DNA of 64,000 nt from Blattamonas nauphoetae (taxonomy: Eukaryota; Preaxostyla; Oxymonadida), in NCBI GenBank assembly GCA_033064195.1, contig JARBJD010000005.1, positions 310,001 through 374,000 on the forward strand. Reading direction: 5' to 3'. The translations under genes and the position numbers were made by a program. Under the pieces are notes generated by a model. That model ran no database searches. It had not been told where the DNA came from and saw nothing but the letters and a program-made list of their open reading frames with translations. Positions 54,578 through 64,000 of this stretch are shown piece after piece; position 1 is the stretch's first letter, and every line of letters begins with the position of its first letter.

Positions 54578-57500
54578 ATGATCACTCCTGGTCATCCATC
54601 TCCTTCAAGGATGTCATCACTCGTTGTCCCTTCTGATATCACAAATGCTGTTCCACCACCTTTTCTGTACACACTGCTCTCTGTGCAACGGAACAGACTC
54701 AGGAGGGCTCAAAGTGTCTATTCATCAAATGCAACGAAGGCGACAGCACTCTTGAAGAGACAAGTTGAATACATTGAAAAGAAACTTCTTGAATATATTG
54801 ATTCCGATGATTCATCACATTGGGAATTCATTCACCAATCCACCTTCTTCATCTACCAACCATTCTGTGAATTCTGCTTCGAACCAACATCTGTTGGTGA
54901 ATCAAACCATAATACAACAAAACATCATCATGCTCTGTCCGATCCGTCTGTGGGACAACGTCCTCACTTCACCGTAAAACCAGTCTGCCTCTTTTCTCAT
55001 CTCGAATTGTTCACCTCAGACCACCCTCAGCTGCCCTATATGCGGTGTTTCATTCTATTGTTCCAAAGAACATTGCAAGCAAGATCAAATGGCCCATTGG
55101 AAAATATGCAATGCCTTGCAGTCGATGAATAAAGTGGAGATCAACGACATCTACTCCATCATCCATGAAAACGAGGATTTGGACCTTCAATTTTCCACTC
55201 TCCATTACAAGCTCAAGGACTATGACCAAGATGATGTGAATAGAGAAGCGTTATCCACAGAATTGACAACGTGGCTGACAGCACAAGATAACCGTGTTTT
55301 TGTTGTGGAAGAGAAGACAGAAGCACAAAAATCACTTCCTATTGTCGAGCGATCCATCAACACAGATTCTCAGGCTAATATACTGTCTCGAGATGGGGTA
55401 ATTATCTCAGAAAGTGCAACGGATCCACCGACCCAAGAAAGATCAACAGAAAGTGCGCTTCCAATTGAAAAATCTGAGTTTATTGACAACTTAATCGATA
55501 AATACAAAAAGGAGAAAGCAAATCTGTCCGAATATATGCTTCAGACCTCTTCTCAACGACGCCAATATCGTCTGAACACTCCGACTCCAAAATCTCGAAA
55601 ACTAGCAGATACCTTCCCGTCAATTGGAGATACTCCCACATCACAACCTGCCACGCCCACATTTCCGGACTCGACGACCCCGTTAATTCAAAATCTGTCC
55701 GAAACGGTCAGTGTCTTCCGTTCTGTTGAGAAGGAAAAAGAACAAATGAATTCAGAAGATCCCGAGACTCTATCATCTTTCTTAACACTTGATGTCGCCA
55801 ATGCGTTGATTGGAGAGCATGAGAAAGGACAGGACATGCTTCGGAAGATCAATGAACTGGAGCTCTTCATCAAATCAATGGAAGAACAACAAATATCAGC
55901 AGAAACCGAATGGAACAAAGAAAGAAGCAGGTTGAAAGAACGAAACATCTTTTTGGAAGAGCGGCATAAGGTGCTGGTCGATCTCAGAAAAGAAAACGAA
56001 AGAATGCGAAACCAATATGAAAGTGAATATAAACAAAAAATGGGGAAACTAGCAGAAGAGGCGAGACTGAAGGAACAAGAATTGCGAAACATAATCGCTC
56101 GGAACGATGCTGAGAAGAGGGATCTCCAACAGCAGGTCGCGAAGCTGAACAGTACGGGGGAAGTGGGGAAGATGAAAGATATGATTGCCGAACTGAAACG
56201 AAATCTGTCCGATGAACAGAAAAAGGTTGAGAAAATCCGGAACGAATCCATTTTAGAACTCGAAAGAAGTCGGATGGAGAAGACGAAGATCGAGCAAGAA
56301 TTGAAGGCCGAAATGGAGGAAATCAAAGCTGCAGCTCAGAAAACCAGTCAATTGAGAAGCCCTCCCACAGCACGGTCACTTCAGCCATCTGCGACAGATC
56401 GAACCAACTCAACCACCAAATCCAGCGCGAAACAGGAAAATGGGGGCATTTCAGGTCGCTTTGAACGAGACAGTGGTGAAGAAAAAAGGTTGGGAGAGGG
56501 AAAACCGAAGGAAAAATCTGATTCTGGGAATGCAGCGTCTCGGAAAGCAAATTTGGGATTTGGCGGTCTTCCCAACGACGAAACTGCGATTCGAATCGAA
56601 AATCAGCAAAAGATCGATGAAGACAAGCGTAAAGCTGATGAAGAACTCGAACGAAAGAAGAGAGAGGCAGAGAGACAATTTCAGGAAGAAAAGCGAAAGG
56701 CAGAAGAAGCCATCACTCGCCAGTTCGCCACCGACGACACAAAACAACCGCTCAACACTGCACAGCCAGCCAGCACATCAAAACCGGCCAACTCATCAAA
56801 CTCGGCCAACACTGAAACACCGTCCACAGCAAACACGAAAACTGGATTATCGTTGAGCTTGTCAGGAGCAGCAGATGGAACAGTTCGAGTGAGCACACAA
56901 TCGCCTCGAACACCTCCGACAACGCGAAGAGAGATGGGAGAGGAGAAGAAGGATGGAAGGACGAGAGGGATGGATGGAAGGACGAGAGGGATGAATGGAA
57001 GGACACAGCTGGATGCAGTGAGGGATTCTGAGTGGGGTGGGGAAGAGAGGGACGACGAGGAAGAAGTGTTTGAGAAAGCCAAGTTCAGAAATCTCGAAAT
57101 TGAGCTCAACACATTCGGCACCCAAACATCACCTCGCTCGCCCTTCACCCACTCTCCCCACCCTCACGTCACCCACAACCAGTCCACATCCACCTCGTCC
57201 AGCTCGCTGAACGTGTCAATCCCAACCCAAACCTCACCCCGCGGCCCACTCTCCCCTCTCTCGCTCTCCGCCCTCCAACAGAACACAACCGTCCGAGAAG
57301 CCAAAAGCACAAAATGGACCAAGCAGCCGTTTGGGATGGATGACGACGATCTCAGCCGAACGTATTGGAACACTGTGCGGCCAGGTGGATATGTTCGGGA
57401 CGAACCACTCAGCAATTCGTTCCTGCTGTTTCTGTCGGCGAAGGGGGAGTGGTTCCAATCGACGTGTCTGCCGCTCCGGGTTGAGAATGAGAGCTCGGCA

Positions 57501-58571
57501 AGGTCAGGCGAGACGAGGACAACGCGGACGAGTGGGAGGGAGGGGTTGGTGTCGCCACGGGGGAACTCGAACAGAGAAGCTGTGCCACAATCTCCAACTT
57601 TCTCGACTGTCACTGCTCGACCACTCTCGGCTTTGACGAGAGACGAGGAGCGTGGCAGTTCAAGTCGAGATCGATTGGCTCTTCCTCTCTCACCGCAGAA
57701 GCTGGCGCAGGAACAGTGGAATCGAGAGCAGGCTGAGCGGGACGAGAAAAGAGACGCAGACATGTTCCGTTTGGAGTTCAGGCGGATCGGCGAAGCGTTT
57801 CTTCCATCTGCTCTCCACCCCGTCCCCACCCACTCGTGTATCGTGCTCATCCGCGACATGAAAGTGGTTGGGCACTTCCCAGCACCAGCCACACACACTC
57901 TCTCCCCTCGCCAGCACACCCCACACGCTGCTCCTCCCTCGTCCTCCTTCGTCTCCTCGCCAATCCCCCTCAGCGCTCGACCGCGCTCAGCTGTCTCTCA
58001 AAAGATGGTCTCGCCGACCCTCCGCACCTCGCACAGCGACCGAACAGGCACCAAGCCACTCTCCATCACAATCCCCGGACAAGCCGCATCGCCTCTTCTG
58101 TCGCCGCTGGACAGTCGGAAGAAGAAGACGAAACGCGACGACTCCGACGCCATCCGATTCTACACTCCGCCTTTCAACAAATTCCGACCCTCCTCCGACG
58201 ACCCCACCGACAGGGCGCGGATGAAAGAGTGCATGGTTGTGTCGCCCATCGCTCAGACGCCTCTCTCGGCCGAGTCTGTGGAAGAACCAGAGCTCGACGC
58301 GGACGATGTGATCAGCCGCAATTTGGAAATGATGGGCAGACTGCGAGGGATGGATGGAAGGATGGCTGCGACTGGCAGCATGTCGATGCGGTTGAGTGCG
58401 ACTGTTCCAACGTCGGCTGGTCCAACTGCACCGACGATCTCTTTTGTGGATCCGTTGGATTTGAGGACGCAGGAGAGACAGAAACGGTTGGGGAGTCAAT
58501 ATGGGGCAACGACAAGGCCAGTATCGGCGACAGTGATGGGGGTGAGGGGACCAAAGCGGATGAGAGGATAA
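54578..58571 (+). CDS. MYND zinc-finger coiled-coil protein, 1,300 residues
   Basis: Exon 1 is 54578-54892 and exon 2 54984-58571, with a proposed 91-nt intron (GTTGGT...ACCAG) that keeps phase and builds a MYND-type finger: CEFC (97-100) in exon 1 and CPIC (122-125), FYCSKEHC (129-136) and MAHWKIC (141-147) in exon 2. A coiled coil of about 180 residues (about 380-560, NELELFIKSMEEQQIS onward) and a second (about 635-690) follow. The rest is Ser/Thr/Pro-rich and disordered, with a small globular patch around TYWNTVRPGGYVRDEP and a block near VPTHSCIVLIRDMKVVGHF. MYND fingers bind proline-rich peptides; the whole looks like a scaffold or ciliary/cytoskeletal protein. The short N-terminal intron and its unusual 5' site are the weakest part. 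Confidence 0.75.
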
Positions 58572-58971
58572 TTTGTGTCTGTAGCGACAATATCTCCTGT
58601 TTTTTGTTGATCATCTTTTGCGTTCTGTTGGCTATTATTCACCTCTTTATTTCACTTTTCTTGCCGTATATCCTGTTCACATGTTGGAACAAATGTCATG
58701 GATAAATCCGTATTCGAAATGGAGTGCCAACATGAGAATAAAGACGACAGAAGAGAATCAGAAAAAATGGCCGAGCGACAGCGGAGTGCCGACGCAAAAA
58801 AGTTCGAAATCAACAGAGTGAGCAAGTTGATTGTTCAGATAAGAAAACACGTGAGAATATATCCCATCGTATCAAAATGTGGACTGAACTTGCCGAACAC
58901 AAAACTGATTCGTGTCTCACAAGTATGAGTGAGAACATGAGAAAAGATTACCAATATTCGAGTTCATTGGC
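58572..58971. other. Intergenic between convergent genes
   Basis: 400 bp between the MYND gene and the beta-helix membrane protein. No gene or repeat recognised. Confidence 0.5.
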
Positions 58972-60963
58972 TCATTCTATCGATCTTGGGGGTGGGAGGG
59001 AGTTGGGAATATCCTCAGTTGGAGGCTGAGAAGGTTGATACTGCTGAGACTGACTGTCGCTGAGTTCTAATTCCAATAAGGGCATGTTCTTGTTCACTTT
59101 TCCCTCTTCCTCATCAAATCCGTCTGACGACGCTGGATCTTCGTAGGGAGCGCTTGGAGCTGAGGGAGCTGATGCGGTTACGCGCGTCATTTCATTCAAC
59201 GATCCAGGAGCGGTGGAAGGAGAATATGGGGAAGAGACAGACACTGTGCGAGGATGCTGCATTTCTGAGCCTTCAACAGTTCGATCCCCTTCTTGTGAAA
59301 GTCTGCCAACACCACAACAGCATTTGTGGTTGTTTCGGCAGCAGAATCCCTTGTTATTTGACCCGGGACAGCAGCACGGGCACGCACAACAACACAAACC
59401 GGCTAAGCAGAAGACAAGACTGATAACGATTGCGACACCCACAATTGCGATCCATGGCACGCCAATCGCAACCCAGCTCTTTGCGGGTGTTCCGATTTTG
59501 TCCAACTTGAATGTCATTTGGTCACCAATGACAGCGTTCATCTGTTCCGAGGACGATTTGCAGTTCGTGAATGAATGCACTGAAAACAACGAAGCTACGT
59601 CGTACGACACCAAAATATCTGTCACTTCTGATCCTTGGTTGTAGTGGAAATGGACATCACGCATCTCGAAATATGGTTCGATTGGATCATTGTCTCCATT
59701 TCTTCCTTCTGAAGAATCAGGGACTTCAGGATCAACAGGCGTGTCAGGATCAACTGGGGTGTCTGGATCGACAGGCGTGTCAGGCTCAATCGGAACTTCA
59801 GGATCAACTGGCTTGGATTCGTTCCAACTTGTTGTGTCTCCAAACGACAGCGCTCCGGCTGGCCCAACTGAAGTGCAGGTGTGGAAAGACGAACTATATA
59901 TCCCAAAAGAGACAGGGAGAATTCCGACGGTGAAAGCGGATTCGTTTGATTGATGAACGGATAATGATTTGAATTTGGCATCTCGAATGTGAATTTTGGT
60001 GGCGGATGGGATCGCCAGCGCGGATCCATAAGAAACGCATTTTCTGAAGGATGAGGATTGAAAAAAGAAGATCAGTCCCTTCGAGTTCAAGTTGAGTATG
60101 TGAGGATACTCTGGAAGCGATGATGAGCAGTCCCTGAAATCGGTTGAATGGATGTTGAGCTTCTGGTTGTCGGGGATTGTGTATGTTGGAACGATAACAG
60201 TCGAATGACATTTCTTTATTGTCGAAGAATAGATGACTATTGATTGGGCGGTGAAGAGTGGAAGGACGACATGGGTTAGAGGAGATTCGACAGAATCAAA
60301 CTTGTTCGAGTGAAGATATGCTTCAGCCACGCCTGTTGTGATCGGTGCAGAGGTCTCTTCGGTTGATTCCTTGTCATTGGAGAGGTATTCGATTGCCTTG
60401 AATCTGCACGAGTTGATCTCCACACGAGTAAGACCAGTCACGTTGAACAATTGATTTGGGGCTCTAATTTTGAGTTCGCGGTATTTGGAGGAGTGCGTGG
60501 AGAAATTACCGTTCGAGGCAGACTCGCTGCACACAATCGAAGAATAGACGCGTGCGCCATTAACTATCAATTCGCGGAACACCCCTGAGCCTCCGCTGAT
60601 CACCGCGAGTGGTCCTGTGATCACTTCATCCGCCATCACACATCCAACCAATTCAAGCAGAGAGCCACTCAAAATTTGAGAGAACGACTTCGCGTTGTTC
60701 AGCGACAGCGACATGTTGCTCACCATATGCGAGTTCGATTCCGCAACAAGCAGTGTCATTGCTCCCACTTCTGGACGAAGAAGAACATCCGCAGCAGTGG
60801 CAAACAGATGATAATCAATGTTTGAGAGAGCGACCGAATCTCCTTCATAAAGCTGGGCTGTCAGCTCAAAACTTCCCGAGTTTGCTCGAGACAGATCGAG
60901 TGTTTCAGTGGAAAATACTGGTGACAAAAAGATGCATATAGAAGCGACCAGTTGATGAAACAT
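58972..60963 (-). CDS. Beta-helix membrane protein with Cys-rich juxtamembrane tail, 663 residues
   Basis: The start at 60963 was chosen because it gives a clean signal peptide (MFHQLVASICIFLSPVFS); the frame is open further upstream but without one. The ectodomain has short Ser/Asn/Thr-rich strands of parallel beta-helix type (FSQILSGSLLELVGCVM, LNIHSTDFRDCSSS, FGIYSSSFHTCTSVGPAGAL). A Pro-Asp spacer (PIEPDTPVDPDTPVDPDTP) interrupts the ectodomain. One membrane helix (VPWIAIVGVAIVISLVFCLA) is followed at once by GLCCCACPCCCP and more Cys, likely palmitoylated or metal-binding, then a Ser/Pro-rich tail without a kinase domain. Same broad class as the 2,829-residue receptor but short and kinase-less. 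Confidence 0.8.
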   Translation of the reverse strand: MFHQLVASICIFLSPVFSTETLDLSRANSGSFELTAQLYEGDSVALSNIDYHLFATAADVLLRPEVGAMTLLVAESNSHMVSNMSLSLNNAKSFSQILSGSLLELVGCVMADEVITGPLAVISGGSGVFRELIVNGARVYSSIVCSESASNGNFSTHSSKYRELKIRAPNQLFNVTGLTRVEINSCRFKAIEYLSNDKESTEETSAPITTGVAEAYLHSNKFDSVESPLTHVVLPLFTAQSIVIYSSTIKKCHSTVIVPTYTIPDNQKLNIHSTDFRDCSSSLPEYPHILNLNSKGLIFFFQSSSFRKCVSYGSALAIPSATKIHIRDAKFKSLSVHQSNESAFTVGILPVSFGIYSSSFHTCTSVGPAGALSFGDTTSWNESKPVDPEVPIEPDTPVDPDTPVDPDTPVDPEVPDSSEGRNGDNDPIEPYFEMRDVHFHYNQGSEVTDILVSYDVASLFSVHSFTNCKSSSEQMNAVIGDQMTFKLDKIGTPAKSWVAIGVPWIAIVGVAIVISLVFCLAGLCCCACPCCCPGSNNKGFCCRNNHKCCCGVGRLSQEGDRTVEGSEMQHPRTVSVSSPYSPSTAPGSLNEMTRVTASAPSAPSAPYEDPASSDGFDEEEGKVNKNMPLLELELSDSQSQQYQPSQPPTEDIPNSLPPPRSIE

Positions 60964-61149
60964 GAGAAAATATGAATTATGGAGATATTTGATCCCCCAC
61001 TTCAAATCTGAACAACAACGACACCGTTCCGAAAACAATGCCAAATGGATCGAAAACCTCAATGAAAAGTGAAACTTCTTTAAGGGAGAACCGGAGTTGG
61101 AGAAGAAGGAAAACAGTGTAATCAAAATTATGTGATGTGTTTTCACCAA
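60964..61149. other. Upstream region of the beta-helix gene
   Basis: 186 bp, AT-rich; presumably holds its promoter. It meets the truncated gene-tail fragment at about 61150. Confidence 0.4.
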
Positions 61150-61269
61150 TATGGTCAAGTTTCCGTCTCTCTCGTATTCGCCATTGATGTCAAGGAAAAA
61201 GATACTCCGATTGAGATCACATTTTGGGGAGAGTTGAAGCAGTCACATGTGACATTTGAAGGAACTTGA
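61150..61269 (+). pseudogene. Fragment: last ~39 codons of an ARM/SPRY-like gene
   Basis: Encodes SLVFAIDVKEKDTPIEITF and WGELKQSHVTFEGT, matching the C-terminus of the gene at 23811-29716 (minus) with few changes. The 5' side is cut off next to the beta-helix gene. The following non-coding sequence (61270-61454) matches the matching flank at 23632-23810 in inverted orientation. Confidence 0.75.
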
Positions 61270-61454
61270 TGTAGTTTCAGCCAAATCATTGTTTTCCAGC
61301 TATTTTATCGATCATTTCTGGAATAACTCTCTCTTTTCTGAAATATCTTTTTGTTCCCTCGAAATGTGAATGGTTTTGTGAATGAGTCGATGCGCAGAGA
61401 TGAAATCTGATATAGTTTTGATTATGGTTTGGATCAAATCAATCTCATCTCATT

Positions 61455-61480
61455 AGACCCAACCCGAGTTTTATGGGTAA
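61455..61480 (+). repeat. Left TIR of Harbinger-type element
   Basis: AGACCCAACCCG is exact against the other end, followed by an imperfect match (ATGGGTAA against ATGGGAAA). Confidence 0.7.
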
Positions 61481-61923
61481 TCTCGAGAAAAATGAAACAA
61501 TTGAGTAAGACTGTGGACACTCGAGTTATTCATGGTTAACTCGAGATAACTCTTGAAAACCGAGTTGCACACGTTCACAACCGAATTGACACATTTCACT
61601 CGAGTTCCTTCCCATAACTGTTTTTTGAGAAAAAAAGAACATCTGAAAAAGTTGATATTATCACTTCTTTTCAACTGATTTCTGATCATATTAGGTGAAA
61701 AAGATGGATAGTCAAGATTTGAGGGACGAAAATGTGACACCGTCACCACAACATTCACAGATCATTCTCAAACCTGGAACTCCACAAACACCATTCCAGT
61801 GTGAGCTTTTATTTTGATATTTTGTTCTTTCTCTTTTGAAGATTACGACCCTCTGCTGGAAGTTTCATTGGATTCCCGTCCCCAAGTTTCACCATCAATT
61901 CTCCCTTCTCATCACAAAACTCG

Positions 61924-63212
61924 TTGACAGATTCGAGATCACTTTTTTCAACACCTCAATCTTCACAATCGTCACGATCATCTGTTGATATTCGGTCAGC
62001 TTCGCCCACTATCAGGCCTCAAAAGCGAGAATCTTCAACTTCCATTGCGTCTCTTGGAGAACTCAAAAACAAACAAAGACAAGTCTTTCTGTCAGCAAAA
62101 CCAATTGTGCCAATTCCAGAAAGTGGAGGAATCATTTGGTCGAAGTATGACGATGCAAACTTGTGGAAACAACTCAGATTGGAGAAAGACACTCTTCTTC
62201 ATCTCTCCGCTCTCATCCAATCGAATTGTCCAGAATACAATCATCCAGGACCAAAGGGGAAACTCACTCTCAAAGATGAATTAGTCGTTTATCTTGAATG
62301 GTTGAGCTCAACAGTTAAAATCAATCGACTGGCATCGGCATTGGGAATCAGTCCAAATCTCGCATCTAAAGCAATTCTACACATTCGCCCTCTCCTGTTC
62401 ACTGTCCTTCAGGAACGATATTCTGTCCCGCCTCGCCCAACTCCAAATTTTCAAGCCAATTTCCCTTTCACCGCGCTTTATATTGATGCAACAACAATTG
62501 TTGTCCCCAGACCATTGACGGATTTTGAAGATAAGAAAGTACTTTGGGAAGGTCATCATTATTGTTATGCGATGAAGGCTCAAGTGTGTGTTGAAGCCAA
62601 ACCACCCTACAAAGCGCTCTTCGTTTCTGATTGTGTTGCTGGCTCAATCCACGATGTTGCTCTACTCCAAAAGACTCTCCAACCGATCGAACAATATCTG
62701 AACAAGACAGACCAGGAGAAAGAGCTCTATCCACAAGACAACGACCCAAAATGGGGAATTCAAGGCGACATGGGATATCTCGGAGATTTTCCAACTCTTC
62801 GATTCAATCGTCCGAACAGAAGAAAAAAGAAAGAACAAACGAAGAAGAACAGAATGAACTCAATGTGAGAATTGCGTCTGACAGAGTTCAAGTGGAGAGA
62901 TTCTTCGGAAGACTCAAATGGCTGTGGCTTCGAATGGGAGGGAAATACACTGCTGGCGTCAAACATATCACGCAAGACTTCAAAAATGCGTGCTGGTTAA
63001 CCAATATTCACCTCGAAAAAGGACACAATTACCGACTTCCAGACGATTTTCATGAGAGGGCTCTTTCGGCCTCTTCAAGAAAAGAATCACGAATTCCACG
63101 GAGAAAACAACTCTATCGAAAACATCAAGCCGAGATTGAGGACTTTGAGAATGATTATGATCCAAGAACAACAGGATTCGATGGAGTCTTTGATATTTCA
63201 GATTCTGACTAA
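61924..63212 (+). CDS. Harbinger-type DDE transposase, split by a -1 frame change
   Basis: The first frame (61924-62868) holds a helix-turn-helix-like part (LASALGISPNLASKAILHIR) and the first two catalytic Asp residues: D188 in LYIDATTIVV and D236 in VSDCVAGSIHDVALL. The second frame (to 63212) holds the catalytic Glu in DRVQVERFFGRLKWLWLRMG and a charged C-terminus ending DISDSD. The switch is exactly -1 and coincides with A AAA AAG at 62823-62829, read in the zero frame as a canonical slippery heptamer. It may be programmed frameshifting or loss of one base from an A run. Splicing is unlikely, as no GT-AG pair fits. Catalytically complete if both frames are joined by slippage. Confidence 0.8.
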
Positions 63213-63933
63213 AATATTCATCACAATTCACAACACACACTTACTTTTTCTCAATTTTGTTGAAAATGTTCTCAAAACGACGTTGAAGAGTCTTAAACTG
63301 TCATAAATGATAAAAACTCCCACATTCTTGTTTTTCATGTTTTTTTAGAAATATTTGATTTGTTTTCTGTGTCTAATTCTTTAGACAACGTCTTGCTGTT
63401 AGGCCCACATTCTGGGCATCCTCATTCTGTTTCCTGGCGACTGACATTCACTTCGACACTTGGGGAGGACCATATTAGCGCGAGCCCATGAAATCCTACC
63501 CGACCCAAGTTCCATGAATGATGTCTGCGGACAGCGAGAGGGGAACCAATATCCAAGCAAGAGCGACTTACATCGAGATGACACAGAACCTACTTGAGGT
63601 AAGTTCAATTCAAATACGTAGGGGCGTCGCCGACGGTTATAGTGAGAATTTTGGAAAAATTTCGATATAAGGGTCGGATCGACTTCGAATTTTTTAAAAG
63701 AGTTTTTCTTCAATAATTTGTTTCTTTTCGTACTAATGACAAGTTATAAATGAGGAAACACGATGAAATGAATCAATTCGACGAAAGTTTGTCAAGATCA
63801 ACCTGAAAAAAATGTTATGGGGTGAGAACTCGAGTGAAGTGTGGTTTATTCGGTTTTTCTGCTGTTTATTCGGTTTTCACAAGGTATCTCGAGTTAAGTT
63901 GCGTTAACCGAATTGCCCTTCGTGATCACGAGT

Positions 63934-63959
63934 TTTCCCATTATACACGGGTTGGGTCT
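63934..63959 (-). repeat. Right TIR of Harbinger-type element
   Basis: Reverse complement begins AGACCCAACCCGTGTATAATG. Confidence 0.7.
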
Positions 63960-63971
63960 ATTCATTGTTCA

Positions 63972-64000
63972 ATGGGAAACAGTTCAAATTCAGAACAACA
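63972..64000 (+). CDS. Start of an ARM-like gene running off the window
   Basis: The codons MGNSSNSEQ are those of the ARM-like protein at 22555-23631, and the bases before them match its upstream flank, interrupted by the Harbinger-type element. Only nine codons are visible. Confidence 0.65.

Larger units (their letters stand above)
61455..63959. mobile_element. PIF/Harbinger-type DNA transposon, 2,505 bp
   Basis: The ends are imperfect inverted repeats starting AGACCCAACCCG on both sides. ATT is duplicated at both flanks (61452-61454 and 63960-63962); the homologous uninterrupted site near 23640 has ATT once (CTCATTCATTG). A 3-bp duplication and a DDE transposase of the DDE_Tnp_4 type fit PIF/Harbinger, although the usual target is TWA. 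The second, Myb-like Harbinger protein was not found; a minus-strand frame at 63399-63713 is unassigned. Six CTCGAG sites cluster in the subterminal 150 bp of both ends. Confidence 0.8.

Noticed and set aside
63399-63713. Second (Myb-like) Harbinger protein on the minus strand
   Set aside because: The frame lacks the spaced Trp pattern of Myb/SANT repeats and spans what looks like non-coding subterminal sequence.

Overview
The window looks like nuclear DNA of a protist, most probably an oxymonad (Preaxostyla) close to Blattamonas. This rests on three things: GT-AG introns mostly only 29-38 nt long; protein families I associate with that genome (ARM-like repeat proteins, an ARM/coiled-coil/SPRY-like protein, beta-helix receptors ending in a degenerate kinase domain); and stop codons that all behave in the standard way. 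The assignment is recall plus inference, not a search result.

Left part (1-22.2 kb). The 3' end of an LCAT-like gene is followed by a tandem array of four copies of one unrecognised, mostly helical ~1,040-residue protein family. Copy 1 (2361-10561) is split by a 4,876-bp DIRS-like element that carries a 35-bp minisatellite. Copy 2 (11149-13140) has two internal deletions. Copy 3 (13748-18352) is split by a 1,278-bp TIR element with a 9-bp target duplication. Copy 4 (18929-22202) is intact with five tiny introns. Exon phases and lengths agree between copies, so the gene models are strong and the damage can be dated relative to them. The copies share 5' and 3' flanks, including an invariant 13-mer and a hairpin.

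Middle (22.5-30 kb). An ARM-like gene lies on the minus strand, followed by an ARM/coiled-coil/SPRY-like gene cut by a full-looking DIRS retrotransposon (24776-29533) with inverted ends, an internal complementary region, reverse transcriptase, RNase H and tyrosine recombinase.

Right part (30-64 kb). This is mostly host genes: a 2,829-residue beta-helix receptor with a pseudokinase tail; a CAP-domain membrane protein whose frame continues past a UAA into a 383-codon proline-rich stretch; a full LCAT-like gene, an inverted duplicate of the one at the left edge; a damaged ARM-like gene; a ubiquitin-like protein; a two-repeat Myb protein with a CBM20-like domain; a MYND/coiled-coil protein; and a cysteine-rich beta-helix membrane protein. 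The right edge holds a gene-tail fragment, a PIF/Harbinger transposon (61455-63959) whose transposase is split at a canonical -1 slippery heptamer, and the first codons of another ARM-like gene. Tail fragment and start codons together are an inverted copy of the 22.5-24 kb region.

No rRNA, tRNA or CRISPR locus was recognised.
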